Below are positions 17,365 through 25,844 of a DNA stretch of 64,000 nucleotides, piece by piece. Every line of letters begins with the position of its first letter. Position 1 is the first letter of the stretch. The translations under genes and the position numbers were made by a program. This DNA is from Streptomyces sp. DSM 110735 (GTDB taxonomy: Bacteria; Actinomycetota; Actinomycetes; Streptomycetales; Streptomycetaceae): contig NZ_JACYHF010000012.1 in the NCBI RefSeq assembly GCF_016482685.1, forward strand, positions 62,001-126,000. The letters run 5' to 3'. Under the pieces are notes generated by a model. It had not been told where the DNA came from and did no database searches. It saw nothing but the letters and a program-made list of their open reading frames with translations.

Positions 17365-19305
17365 TCACGAGTTGGGCTCGAAGGACTCCGTCAGGGTCTT
17401 CCAGGTGTCCTTGCGCAGCGCGCTGTCCCAGTGGTCCGCCTTCGCGGTGTACATCAGCGCCTGCCCGAGGTGGTCGTTGACCACGAAACCCCGGTCGATG
17501 GAACGGTACTTGGTGCCGTCGTCGACGTAGGTGAACTCCCAGTCGGCGGTGTTCCAGTCGCGGTAGTGCACCTTGGCTATGCGGACCCGCTGGTACTGGG
17601 AACGCACCATGGCGTGCTCCTGGTTCTGCCAGTCCGCCACCGGGTCGTCCTTGGGCGTGCTGGTCCAGCCGACGAGCAGCTTCTGGCCGTCCGGCCCTGT
17701 GTACCGGTCACCGGCGCCCGAGGACGACTCGTAGGACCAGCCCTTGGGGAGGCCGATGGAGTAGCCCTGGGCCGCCTTGTGGGTCGAGGCGACCGGTGCG
17801 GCGCCGCCCTTGCCGGAGGAGTCGTCGTCCGAACCGGACGAGCCGGACTCGGAGGAGGCGGTCTCCGCGCTCGCCGACGTGCCGTTCGCGGTGCTCGCCG
17901 AGGAACCGCCGTCGGGCGCGGCGCCGCCGCCCTTGCCCCTGCCGTCGTGGTCGTCCTGCTTGACGGAGGCGGAGGACGAGGGAGCCGCCTTGGAGCCGCC
18001 CCCCTTGTCCGACCCGTCGTCACCACTGAGGGCGACGGCGAGGACGACACCGATCACCGCGAGGGCCACCACCACCGCGATGATCACCAGCGTGCGCCGG
18101 GGCACCACGTCGGTCAGCGGCGCCTTGGGCACCGGGCGCGGCGGCAGGTCGAGGTCCGGCGGCGGCATGACGGGCCAGCCCGAACTTGGCTTGTTGCCGA
18201 CGGAGTCGGAGGTCCCGGAGGCGCCCTGCGACGCCGGTCCGGAAGCCGTCGTGGTCTTCGGCGCACCCTGACCGGCGGCCTTCGCCCCCGCGCCGCCGGC
18301 CGCGCCCGCTCCGCCCGCCTTGCGGACCGAACGCAGCGCCCCGCGCAGCTTGTCCGACGCCTCCTCGCCCCGCTTCTCCTCGGGACCGGGCTGCACCGGG
18401 AGCGGCACGACCCGGGTGGGCTCCAGGACCTGGGGTTCCGGGGCGCGGATCACGTCGTTGAGCAGGGCGCGGGCACCGGCGTCGTCGAGCCGCTGCGCCG
18501 GGTCCTTGGTGAGCAGGCCGTAGATGACGTCCCGCAGCGGGCCCGCGTTCTTGGGCTCGTCCAGGGGCTCGGTCATCACGGCGGTGAGGGTGGCGATGGC
18601 CGAACCCTTGTCGTACGGCGGGGTGCCCTCGACCGCCGCGTACAGCAGACCGCCCAGCGACCAGAGGTCCGCCGCCGGACCGGGCTTGTGACCCCGGGCG
18701 CGCTCCGGAGAGATGTAGGAGGGCGCGCCGACGAGCATGCCGGTGGAGGTGATGGACGGGTCGCCCTCGACCTGCGCGATGCCGAAGTCGGTGAGCACCA
18801 CCCGCCCGTCGTCGGCGATCAGCACGTTGGACGGCTTCACGTCACGGTGCAGGATGCCCTCGCGGTGCGCCGAGCGCAGCACGTCCAGGACGGCGAGACC
18901 GACCTCGGCGGCGCGCCGCGGCTCCAGCAGGCCGTCCTCGCGGATGACCTCGGCCAGGGACTTGCCCTCGACCAGCTCCATGACGATCCACGGCCGGTCG
19001 TCCTCGTCGACCACGTCGAAGACCGTCACCGCGCTGTTGTTGCGGATCCGGGCGATCGCCTTGGCCTCGCGCAGGGTGCGCGTGATCAGGCGCCGCTTCT
19101 CGTCCTCGTCGATGTTCGACGGGAACCGCAGCTCCTTGACGGCGACCGTCCTGCCCAGGGTCTCGTCCTCGGCACGCCACACCGTGCCCATGCCGCCCCG
19201 GCCCAGCACGTCCCCCAGCCGGTACCGCCCGGCGAGAAGACGACGCTCGTTCTTGCCCTGACGAGTCTCCTGACGGGATGTCCCCGCCCGCTCCGCCTCC
19301 GACAT
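17365..19305 (-). CDS. Membrane Ser/Thr protein kinase with sensor domain
   Basis: A 646-residue receptor-like kinase, first of the leftward run. The kinase domain (~residues 25-285) has 'LGRGGMGTVWRAEDE', Lys in 'VAVKEL', 'HRDVKPSNVL', DFG and 'SITSTGMLVGAPSYISPE'. A long Pro/Ala/Gly linker, one transmembrane helix ('TLVIIAVVVALAVIGVVLAV', ~residue 440) and a Ser/Asp/Gly-rich stalk lead to an external domain ('GYSIGLPKGWSY' ... 'TADWEFTYVDDG'). The ATG at 19305 was chosen for its GAGGGG box; an upstream ATG at 19317 has none. The cluster corresponds in make-up to the Streptomyces kinase set linked to the spore-wall synthesising complex. That link is from memory of synteny, not proven here. 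Confidence 0.9.
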   Translation of the reverse strand: MSEAERAGTSRQETRQGKNERRLLAGRYRLGDVLGRGGMGTVWRAEDETLGRTVAVKELRFPSNIDEDEKRRLITRTLREAKAIARIRNNSAVTVFDVVDEDDRPWIVMELVEGKSLAEVIREDGLLEPRRAAEVGLAVLDVLRSAHREGILHRDVKPSNVLIADDGRVVLTDFGIAQVEGDPSITSTGMLVGAPSYISPERARGHKPGPAADLWSLGGLLYAAVEGTPPYDKGSAIATLTAVMTEPLDEPKNAGPLRDVIYGLLTKDPAQRLDDAGARALLNDVIRAPEPQVLEPTRVVPLPVQPGPEEKRGEEASDKLRGALRSVRKAGGAGAAGGAGAKAAGQGAPKTTTASGPASQGASGTSDSVGNKPSSGWPVMPPPDLDLPPRPVPKAPLTDVVPRRTLVIIAVVVALAVIGVVLAVALSGDDGSDKGGGSKAAPSSSASVKQDDHDGRGKGGGAAPDGGSSASTANGTSASAETASSESGSSGSDDDSSGKGGAAPVASTHKAAQGYSIGLPKGWSYESSSGAGDRYTGPDGQKLLVGWTSTPKDDPVADWQNQEHAMVRSQYQRVRIAKVHYRDWNTADWEFTYVDDGTKYRSIDRGFVVNDHLGQALMYTAKADHWDSALRKDTWKTLTESFEPNS

Positions 19306-19476
19306 GCGTCCCCTCATGCAACCCGCCCTGACAGAGCCTCCATTGTCCCTCACCCGACAAGTGGCCGATGCCCTGGGGGCCCCTGTTCTCGCCGCCGGTC
19401 CCCCGTATCCGGAGGGCGCCTGAACCAGATGTTCCAGTTGCCGGGATGATGTCCCCCGGCGAGGGAGGAGACGCAC

Positions 19477-20574
19477 ATGCCGACGCTTCGGACAGCCCTG
19501 TCCATACCGGTTCTCGCGGCGGCTCTGCTCCTTTCTCCCACCTTGTCACCCGACACGTCCGGCACCACCGCCACGGCCGGTTCCACCGACGCGGTGCTGC
19601 CCCGGCTGGTCAGCGAGGGCGGCGCCCCGGCCGCCGCGCTGCTGAACCGGATCCGCACCGGTCCCGGGCGTGTCTCCCGCTACGCCGACACCGGTCGGGG
19701 CATCGCGCGCACCGACCACTTCCGGGCCGGGAGCATCACCAAGACGTTCGTCGCGGTGGTCGTGCTGCAACTGGCCGCCGAGCACCGGCTGTCGCTGTCC
19801 GACACCGTGGACGAGCACCTGCCGGGTCTGCTGCGGCCGTCCCGGACCACCGGACCCCGCTCCGGCCCGCTGCCGGACGGCCGCCGCATCACCCTGCGTC
19901 AGTTGCTGACCCACACCAGCGGACTGCCCGATTTCACCCAGGTCACCGGTGGCACCGTGCCTTTGACACCGCCTCAGGCCGTCGGACTCGCGCTCACCCT
20001 CCCTCCGACCCGCCGGGGCCACTACTCCTACTCCAGCACCAACTACGTCCTGCTCGGCATGGTGATCCGTCAGGTCACCGGCCACTCCTACGCCGCCGAG
20101 GCACAGCGCGGGATCATCGCCCCGCTCGGTCTGACGGGCACCTCCTTCCCCGGCTCGCGCCGCTCGCTTCCCGCGCCGCACGGCCACGCCTTCGCGGCCG
20201 ACGGCTCCGACGTCACCGAGCTGGACCCGCGCGTGGCCGGTGCGGCGGGCGAGCTGGTGACCACGCTCGACGACCTGGACCGCTTCTACGCGGCCCTGCT
20301 GGGCGGCGAGCTGCTCACCCCGCGCTGGCTGCGCGAGATGAAGGACACGCGTGCCGCACAAGGTGAGTACGGCATGGGCCTGTATCCGGCCCGGCTTCCG
20401 TGCGGGGTCACCGTCTGGGGACACAACGGACGGATCAGCGGAAGCTATGTGCGCACGGCCGCCACGGCCGACGGCGGCCATGTGCTCACCTTCCGCGTGA
20501 ACACGGACGCGATGACAGACCCCCGGCTCGAACCGGCTCTGCTCGCCGCCGAGTTCTGCCCCCGCACCTGGTAG
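19477..20574 (+). CDS. Secreted serine hydrolase, class C beta-lactamase/DD-peptidase fold
   Basis: A 365-residue exported protein with signal peptide (residues 1-~35). The active-site tetrad Ser-x2-Lys is in 'RAGSITKTFV'. The second motif reads 'YSYSSTNYVLLG' (Tyr-Ser-Ser instead of the more usual Tyr-x-Asn), and the third motif is 'WGHNGRISGS' (His-Asn-Gly). This layout matches the R61-like DD-carboxypeptidase/esterase group. The start has GGGAGGAG about seven bases upstream. It is divergent from the first sensor kinase, with 171 bases between starts. Likely role: peptidoglycan or D-amino-acid peptide hydrolysis outside the cell. Confidence 0.85.
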   Translation: MPTLRTALSIPVLAAALLLSPTLSPDTSGTTATAGSTDAVLPRLVSEGGAPAAALLNRIRTGPGRVSRYADTGRGIARTDHFRAGSITKTFVAVVVLQLAAEHRLSLSDTVDEHLPGLLRPSRTTGPRSGPLPDGRRITLRQLLTHTSGLPDFTQVTGGTVPLTPPQAVGLALTLPPTRRGHYSYSSTNYVLLGMVIRQVTGHSYAAEAQRGIIAPLGLTGTSFPGSRRSLPAPHGHAFAADGSDVTELDPRVAGAAGELVTTLDDLDRFYAALLGGELLTPRWLREMKDTRAAQGEYGMGLYPARLPCGVTVWGHNGRISGSYVRTAATADGGHVLTFRVNTDAMTDPRLEPALLAAEFCPRTW

Positions 20575-20606
20575 AACGCGCGGGTTCCGACCGGAGATCC
20601 CGGATT

Positions 20607-20629
20607 CGGTCACTCGTTCGAGTGAACCG
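20607..20629. terminator. Bidirectional hairpin between convergent genes
   Basis: CGGTCACTCG and CGAGTGAACCG pair with one bulged A around a TT loop. It lies between the convergent serine hydrolase and glpD stops and could terminate both. Confidence 0.5.
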
Positions 20630-20659
20630 AGGTTCTCGCGCCCCGGAACCCCGCCGTCC

Positions 20660-22366
20660 CTACAGCGGCACGATGTCCGGCGCCCCCAGCCGCGCCGCGT
20701 CCGCCGTGAGGTCGTCCGGCTGGCGCTGGGACTCGCGCTCGGCTTCGACCCGCTTCTCGTAGTGCTCGACCTCGCGGTCGATCTGGTCCTGGTCCCAGCC
20801 GAGCACCGGCGCCATCAGCTCGGCGGCCTCGCGGGCGCTGCGGGTGCCCCGGTCGAAGGTCTCGATGGAGATGCGGGTGCGCCGGGTCAGCACGTCGTCC
20901 AGGTGCCGGGCGCCCTCGTGCGAGGCGGCGTAGACGATCTCGGCGCGCAGATAGTCGTCCGCGTGCCGCAACGGCTCCCCCAGGCTCGGGTCGGCGGCTA
21001 TGAGGTCCAGGAGCTGGTCGGTCATGGAGCCGTACCGGTTGAGCAGGTGCTCGACGCGGGCGACGTGCAGTCCGGAGCGGGCGGCTATGCGTTCGCGGGC
21101 GTTCCACATCGCCGGGTAGCCCTCGGCGCCGAGCAGCGGGATCTCCTCGGTCACCGAGTCGGCCACCCGCCGGTCCAGACCGTGCACGGCGGCGTCGACG
21201 GCGTCCTCGGCCATCACCCGGTACGTCGTGTACTTGCCGCCCGCGACGACCACGAGCCCCGGCACCGGATGCGCCACGGTGTGCTCGCGCGACAGCTTGC
21301 TGGTGGCCTCGGACTCCCCGGCCAGCAGCGGACGCAGCCCGGCGTAGACGCCCTCGACGTCGTCCCGGGTGAGCGGCACCGCGAGCACCGAGTTGACGTG
21401 CTCCAGGACGTAGTCGATGTCGGCGCTGGACGCGGCCGGGTGCGCCTTGTCGAGGTCCCACGCCGTGTCGGTGGTGCCGACGATCCAGTGCCTGCCCCAG
21501 GGGATGACGAACAGCACGGACTTCTCGGTGCGCAGGATCAGACCGGTGCTGGAGTGGATGCGGTCCCGGGGCACGACCAGATGGATGCCCTTGGACGCCT
21601 TGACGTGGAACTGGCCGCGCTCCCCCACCAGTGCCTGGGTGTCGTCGGTCCACACCCCGGTGGCGTTGACGACCTGGCGGGCGCGGATCTCGTACTCCCC
21701 GCCGCCCTCCACGTCCTCCACCCGGACGCCGACCACCCGCTCGCCCTCGCGCAGGAACCCGGTCACCCGGGCGCGGTTGGCCGCCTTCGCGCCGTAGGAC
21801 ACCGCCGTGCGCACCAGGGTGGCCACGAAGCGGGCGTCGTCCACCTCGGCGTCGTAGTACTGCAGGGCGCCGACCAGGGCGTCCTTGCGCAGGCAGGGGG
21901 CGACGCGCAGGGCGCGGGTGCGGCTGAGGTGGCGGTGCAGGGGCAGACCCCGCCCGTGCCCCCGGGCCATCGACATCACGTCGTAGAGCGCGACGCCCGT
22001 GCCCGCGTACAGCCGCTCCCAGCCGCGGTGCTGGAGCGGGTAGAGGAACGGCACCGGTTTGACCAGGTGCGGGGCGAGCCGTTCCAGCAGCAGTCCGCGT
22101 TCCTTCAGTGCCTCGCGGACGAGGGGGAAGTCGAGCATCTCCAGATAGCGCAGACCGCCGTGTATCAGCTTGCTGGACCTGCTGGAGGTGCCGGAGGCCC
22201 AGTCACGGGCCTCGACTATCCCGGTGGACAGCCCGCGTGTGGCGGCGTCCAGTGCGGTCCCGGCGCCCACGATGCCGCCGCCGACGACCAGCACGTCCAG
22301 CTCGCGCTCCGCCATCTCCGCCAGTGCCTCGGCGCGCTGCGCCGGATCAAGACTCGCTGTCCTCAC
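20660..22366 (-). CDS. glpD: Glycerol-3-phosphate dehydrogenase
   Basis: A 568-residue FAD-dependent aerobic glycerol-3-phosphate dehydrogenase feeding electrons to quinone at the membrane. The N-terminal FAD fold is 'DVLVVGGGIVGAGTALDAATRG'. The substrate loop 'SSRSSKLIHGGLRYLE' and the second FAD signature 'VVVAGGKYTTYRVMAEDA' are intact, followed by the C-terminal DAO domain (~residues 390-520). The GTG start at 22366 has GGGAGG six bases upstream. It is a monocistron, divergent from the sugar-dehydrogenase-like gene with 292 bases between the starts, and no glycerol kinase or facilitator is adjacent. Confidence 0.95.
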   Translation of the reverse strand: MRTASLDPAQRAEALAEMAERELDVLVVGGGIVGAGTALDAATRGLSTGIVEARDWASGTSSRSSKLIHGGLRYLEMLDFPLVREALKERGLLLERLAPHLVKPVPFLYPLQHRGWERLYAGTGVALYDVMSMARGHGRGLPLHRHLSRTRALRVAPCLRKDALVGALQYYDAEVDDARFVATLVRTAVSYGAKAANRARVTGFLREGERVVGVRVEDVEGGGEYEIRARQVVNATGVWTDDTQALVGERGQFHVKASKGIHLVVPRDRIHSSTGLILRTEKSVLFVIPWGRHWIVGTTDTAWDLDKAHPAASSADIDYVLEHVNSVLAVPLTRDDVEGVYAGLRPLLAGESEATSKLSREHTVAHPVPGLVVVAGGKYTTYRVMAEDAVDAAVHGLDRRVADSVTEEIPLLGAEGYPAMWNARERIAARSGLHVARVEHLLNRYGSMTDQLLDLIAADPSLGEPLRHADDYLRAEIVYAASHEGARHLDDVLTRRTRISIETFDRGTRSAREAAELMAPVLGWDQDQIDREVEHYEKRVEAERESQRQPDDLTADAARLGAPDIVPL

Positions 22367-22658
22367 CGCTGCCTCCCGCTCCTCGCAGAACCTGCTCGCG
22401 TCGGCCGCACCCGGTGGGCGAAGCCCGGTTCACCCCCTCCTCATGCCCAAATTCTGACCGCCTCGCGCGGCTTCAGCCACCACGGACTTCCGTCCTGTGG
22501 ACAACTCCCCCGTGTCCCCCGCATGACACGGAAGACACACGAACACAATCACACATAACGGTCATATTTGTACCTAGTCTGACAGTGCGCTCGCTCAGCC
22601 GGTCCACACCGCTTGCGCACCTGTCCCACTTCGGCTAACGGGAAGGACGGCCCACGCC

Positions 22659-23867
22659 ATGCCCGCAGACCTCGCCGTCATCGGACTCGGTCCCTACGGC
22701 CTGCCGCTGGCCCAGGCCGCCGTCGCCGCAGGCATCCCGACCATCGGATACGCCACCGGTCCCGAGGCGGGCTCGCTCAGCCCCGCCGAACTGCGCCGGA
22801 TGCGCTCCACCGGCTTCCGCCCCGGCACCGACCCCGTCCACCTCGGCCGCGTCCGCACCGCCGTCATCTGCGCGCCCACCCCGCGCGGCGCCGACGGTTC
22901 CCCCGACCTCGGCCAGGTCGAGGCCGCGGCGCGCGTCCTGGCGGGACAGCTCCGCCCGCACACCACCGTCGTCCTGGAGTCGCCCGTCCTCCCCGGCACC
23001 ACCGAGGACTTCCTGCGCCCCCTGCTGGAACGCGGCTCCGGGCTGCGCGCCGGGCGCGACTTCCACCTCGCCTATTCACCCAGCCGGGTGGACCCGGGCA
23101 ACCGCGACCGCACCCCCGCGGGCACTCCCCGCGTCATCGGCGGTCTCACCCCCGCCTGCACCGAATCGGCCGCCGCCTTCTACGGACGCCTCACCGACAA
23201 GGTCGTCCGCGCGCGCGGACTGCGCGAGGCGGAGACCGTCCAGCTCCTGGAAACCAACTTCCGGCACGTCAACATCGCGCTCGTCAACGAGATGGCCGTC
23301 CTCTGCCACGAACTGGGCGTCGACCTGTGGGACGTCGTGCGCTGCGCGGAGACCAAGCCGTTCGGCTTCCAGGCGTTCCGGCCGGGACCCGGCGTCGGCG
23401 GCCACTCCGTCCCGCAGGACCTCACCGGCCACGCGAGCCGGGGTCTGCGCATGGTGGAACTGGCGCAGCAGGTCAACAGCCGGATGCCCGGCTACGTCGT
23501 CCAGCGCGCCGCCGCCCTCCTCAACGAGCACGGCAAGTCCGCCCGGGGCGCGCGCGTACTGCTCCTCGGCGTCACCTACAAAGCCGACCTCGCCGACCAG
23601 CAGGGCTCCCCCGCCCACGAGATCGCCCTGCGCCTGATGGAACTGGGCGCCTCCGTCAGCTACCACGACCCGCTGGTCCCCTCCTGGAGCGTCCTGAACC
23701 ACCCGGTCCCGCGCGCCGACTCCCTCTACGAGGCGGCGGCCGACGCCGACCTGACGGTCCTCCTCCAGCCCCACCGCACCTACGACCTCCAGGGCTTGTC
23801 GGTGAAGGCACAACTACTGCTGGACACCCGCGGCGTCACCCCCACCGGAGCCGCCCACCGGCTCTGA
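22659..23867 (+). CDS. NDP-sugar dehydrogenase homologue, catalytic Cys replaced
   Basis: A 402-residue member of the UDP-glucose/UDP-ManNAc dehydrogenase family. The NAD-binding motif is 'VIGLGPYGLPLAQA', the central region 'ETVQLLETNFRHVNIALVNE' matches the family, and the C-terminal domain includes 'LLLGVTYKADLADQQGSPA'. The catalytic loop normally reads GGH-Cys-IP; here it is 'GPGVGGHSVPQDL', with Ser at residue 250. In characterised enzymes that Cys forms the thiohemiacetal needed for the second oxidation, so this protein may act as an alcohol-to-aldehyde dehydrogenase or have another role. There is no glycosyltransferase neighbourhood. Start supported by GGGAAGG upstream. Confidence 0.85.
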   Translation: MPADLAVIGLGPYGLPLAQAAVAAGIPTIGYATGPEAGSLSPAELRRMRSTGFRPGTDPVHLGRVRTAVICAPTPRGADGSPDLGQVEAAARVLAGQLRPHTTVVLESPVLPGTTEDFLRPLLERGSGLRAGRDFHLAYSPSRVDPGNRDRTPAGTPRVIGGLTPACTESAAAFYGRLTDKVVRARGLREAETVQLLETNFRHVNIALVNEMAVLCHELGVDLWDVVRCAETKPFGFQAFRPGPGVGGHSVPQDLTGHASRGLRMVELAQQVNSRMPGYVVQRAAALLNEHGKSARGARVLLLGVTYKADLADQQGSPAHEIALRLMELGASVSYHDPLVPSWSVLNHPVPRADSLYEAAADADLTVLLQPHRTYDLQGLSVKAQLLLDTRGVTPTGAAHRL

Positions 23868-24006
23868 AACGTCCTCAGACGGAAAAACCAGACGGGCGTT
23901 GTCGTACCCGGCTGTTAATCTCCCCCGGACTCGTCGCACAGATGTGCGCGTCGTCTTCCGCTTCTTCTTGATCCAGGGGTGCCACGGCACTCGGGGGGAT
24001 TTCGTC

Positions 24007-24540
24007 ATGAGCCAGTCAGCACCGCCGCCCGTCCCGCAGTCTCCGCAGACCGGGGAGCCGGTCGCGAGCAACCCGTACGCCGGTGAGCCGGGCGCCGTAC
24101 CCGTCGCGCCCCCGGCGCCGCAGCCGGCCGCGCCGGTCCGGAGCAACCTGGTCGGCGGGCTGCTGACCGCCCTCGGCGCCGCCGTGGTCGCGGGCGGGCT
24201 CTACGGCGTCGTCATCGGCCTCACCGAGCACGAGATCGGCTGGGCGGCCGTGGGCGTCGGCTTCGTCATCGGTCTCGCGGCGGGCAAGGTCGGCGGCCGC
24301 AACGCCGTCCTCCCCGTCGTCAGCGTGGTGCTCGCGCTCGCCGCCGTGTACCTCGGCCAGTTGGTCGGCGAAGCCATGATCATCTCGAAGCTGGTGCACC
24401 GCGACTTCCTCACCGTCTTCCTGAGCCACTTCTCCGTCGTCCAGGACGCCTGGCAGGAGGAGATGGACCCGCTGACCTGGCTCTTCTTCGTCATAGCCGG
24501 GTACACCGCGTTCACCGGCACCCGCAAGGCCGCCGGATAA
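24007..24540 (+). CDS. Membrane protein of unknown function
   Basis: A 177-residue protein: a Pro-rich cytoplasmic N terminus (~residues 1-45), then three or four hydrophobic helices ('LLTALGAAVVAGGLYGVVIG', 'AAVGVGFVIGLAAGKVGG', 'VLPVVSVVLALAAVYLGQLV' and a final one near 'LTWLFFVIAGYTAF'). I recognise no family function. A GGGGG-containing box lies about six bases before the ATG. It ends at a strong hairpin shared with the convergent guaB3 gene. Confidence 0.75.
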   Translation: MSQSAPPPVPQSPQTGEPVASNPYAGEPGAVPVAPPAPQPAAPVRSNLVGGLLTALGAAVVAGGLYGVVIGLTEHEIGWAAVGVGFVIGLAAGKVGGRNAVLPVVSVVLALAAVYLGQLVGEAMIISKLVHRDFLTVFLSHFSVVQDAWQEEMDPLTWLFFVIAGYTAFTGTRKAAG

Positions 24541-24556
24541 CAGCCCTCGCACACCG

Positions 24557-24593
24557 CGAGGGCCCGGCCACCGTCATGGTGTCCGGGCCCTCG
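24557..24593. terminator. Bidirectional terminator
   Basis: An 11-bp perfect stem (24557-24567 with 24583-24593) extends inward through CCACC/GGTG, forming a long hairpin midway between the convergent membrane-protein and guaB3 stops. Confidence 0.75.
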
Positions 24594-24607
24594 TGCTGTC
24601 GCAGGGG

Positions 24608-25732
24608 TCAGCGGCGGTGCTGGCTGTCCGCCACCGTCACCTCGACGCGCTGGAACTCCTTCAGCTCGCTGTAGCCGGTGGTGGCCATCGCGCGGCGCAG
24701 GGCGCCGAAGAAGTTCATCGAGCCGTCCGGGGTGTGCGACGGACCGGTGAGCACCTCCTCCAGCGTGCCGACGGTGCCGAGGTCCACCTTCTTGCCGCGC
24801 GGCAGCTCCTCGTTCACCGCCTCCATGCCCCAGTGGTGACCGCGGCCGGGCGCGTCGGTGGCGCGGGCCAGCGGGGAGCCCATCATGACCGCGTCGGCAC
24901 CGCAGGCGATCGCCTTCGGCAGGTCGCCGGACCAGCCGACACCGCCGTCCGCGATCACGTGCACGTACCGGCCGCCGGACTCGTCCATGTAGTCACGGCG
25001 GGCCGCCGCCACGTCCGCGACCGCCGTCGCCATCGGAACCTGGATACCGAGCACGTTGCGCGTGGTGTGCGCGGCGCCGCCGCCGAAGCCGACCAGCACA
25101 CCGGCCGCGCCGGTGCGCATCAGGTGCAGCGCGGCGGTGTACGTCGCGCAGCCGCCGACGATCACCGGGACGTCCAGCTCGTAGATGAACTGCTTCAGGT
25201 TCAGCGGCTCGTGCGAGGACGACACGTGCTCCGCCGAGACGGTCGTGCCGCGGATGACGAAGATGTCCACGCCCGCGTCGACGACCGCCTTGGAGAACTG
25301 CGCCGTGCGCTGCGGGGAGAGCGCCGCCGCCGTGACCACGCCGGAGTCGCGCACCTCCTTGATGCGCGCGCCGATCAGCTCCTCCTTGATGGGAGCCGCG
25401 TAGATCTCCTGCAGACGGCGGGTGGCCAGCTCGTCCGGCAGCTCGGTGATCTCGTCGAGCAGCGCCTGCGGGTCCTCGTGGCGGGTCCACAGACCCTCCA
25501 GGTTGAGCACGCCGAGGCCGCCCAGCTCACCGATGCGGATCGCGGTGGCCGGGGAGACCACCGAGTCCATGGGAGCGGCCAGGAACGGCAGCTCGAAACG
25601 GTAGGCGTCGATCTGCCAGGCGATCGAGACCTCCTTCGGGTCTCGCGTGCGGCGGCTGGGGACGACGGCGATGTCGTCGAAGGCGTACGCCCGGCGGCCG
25701 CGCTTGCCGCGCCCGATCTCGATCTCAGTCAC
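24608..25732 (-). CDS. guaB3: GuaB3 family IMP dehydrogenase-related protein
   Basis: A 374-residue TIM-barrel protein related to IMP dehydrogenase but lacking CBS domains. The flavin/nucleotide barrel features are present ('AFDDIAVVPSRRTRDPKEV', 'FLAAPMDSVVSPATA', 'VIADGGVGWSGDLPKAIACG'). The catalytic loop, which carries Cys in IMPDH (GSICTTR), reads 'GFGGGAAHTTR', with His222 in the Cys position. It therefore probably does not perform IMPDH chemistry. GTG at 25732 with AAAGG six bases before it gives the standard family length; an upstream in-frame start would add 17 unrelated residues. It lies directly downstream of guaB in the same direction. Confidence 0.92.
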   Translation of the reverse strand: MTEIEIGRGKRGRRAYAFDDIAVVPSRRTRDPKEVSIAWQIDAYRFELPFLAAPMDSVVSPATAIRIGELGGLGVLNLEGLWTRHEDPQALLDEITELPDELATRRLQEIYAAPIKEELIGARIKEVRDSGVVTAAALSPQRTAQFSKAVVDAGVDIFVIRGTTVSAEHVSSSHEPLNLKQFIYELDVPVIVGGCATYTAALHLMRTGAAGVLVGFGGGAAHTTRNVLGIQVPMATAVADVAAARRDYMDESGGRYVHVIADGGVGWSGDLPKAIACGADAVMMGSPLARATDAPGRGHHWGMEAVNEELPRGKKVDLGTVGTLEEVLTGPSHTPDGSMNFFGALRRAMATTGYSELKEFQRVEVTVADSQHRR

Positions 25733-25788
25733 GTCATGCCTTTCCTCTTGCGTTTCGGCTCTTCCAGTATCCCCGACACCCATGGCGA

Positions 25789-25816
25789 AGGCGGCCCCGG
25801 TGGAACCGGGACCGCC
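25789..25816 (-). terminator. Hairpin between guaB and guaB3
   Basis: GGCGGCCCCGGT pairs with ACCGGGACCGCC with one mismatch, just after the guaB stop. No T-run follows, so it may be a weak terminator or processing site that partly uncouples guaB3 from guaB. Confidence 0.45.
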
Positions 25817-25844
25817 CTCGTCAGGTGCTCCGCGTGGATGCGGG

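Noticed and set aside
15982..19449. 1155-codon open frame on the plus strand opposite the kinases
   Set aside because: Composition is Arg/Gly/Ala shadow of the pseudokinase and kinase genes; no family motifs, while the minus strand has complete kinase features.
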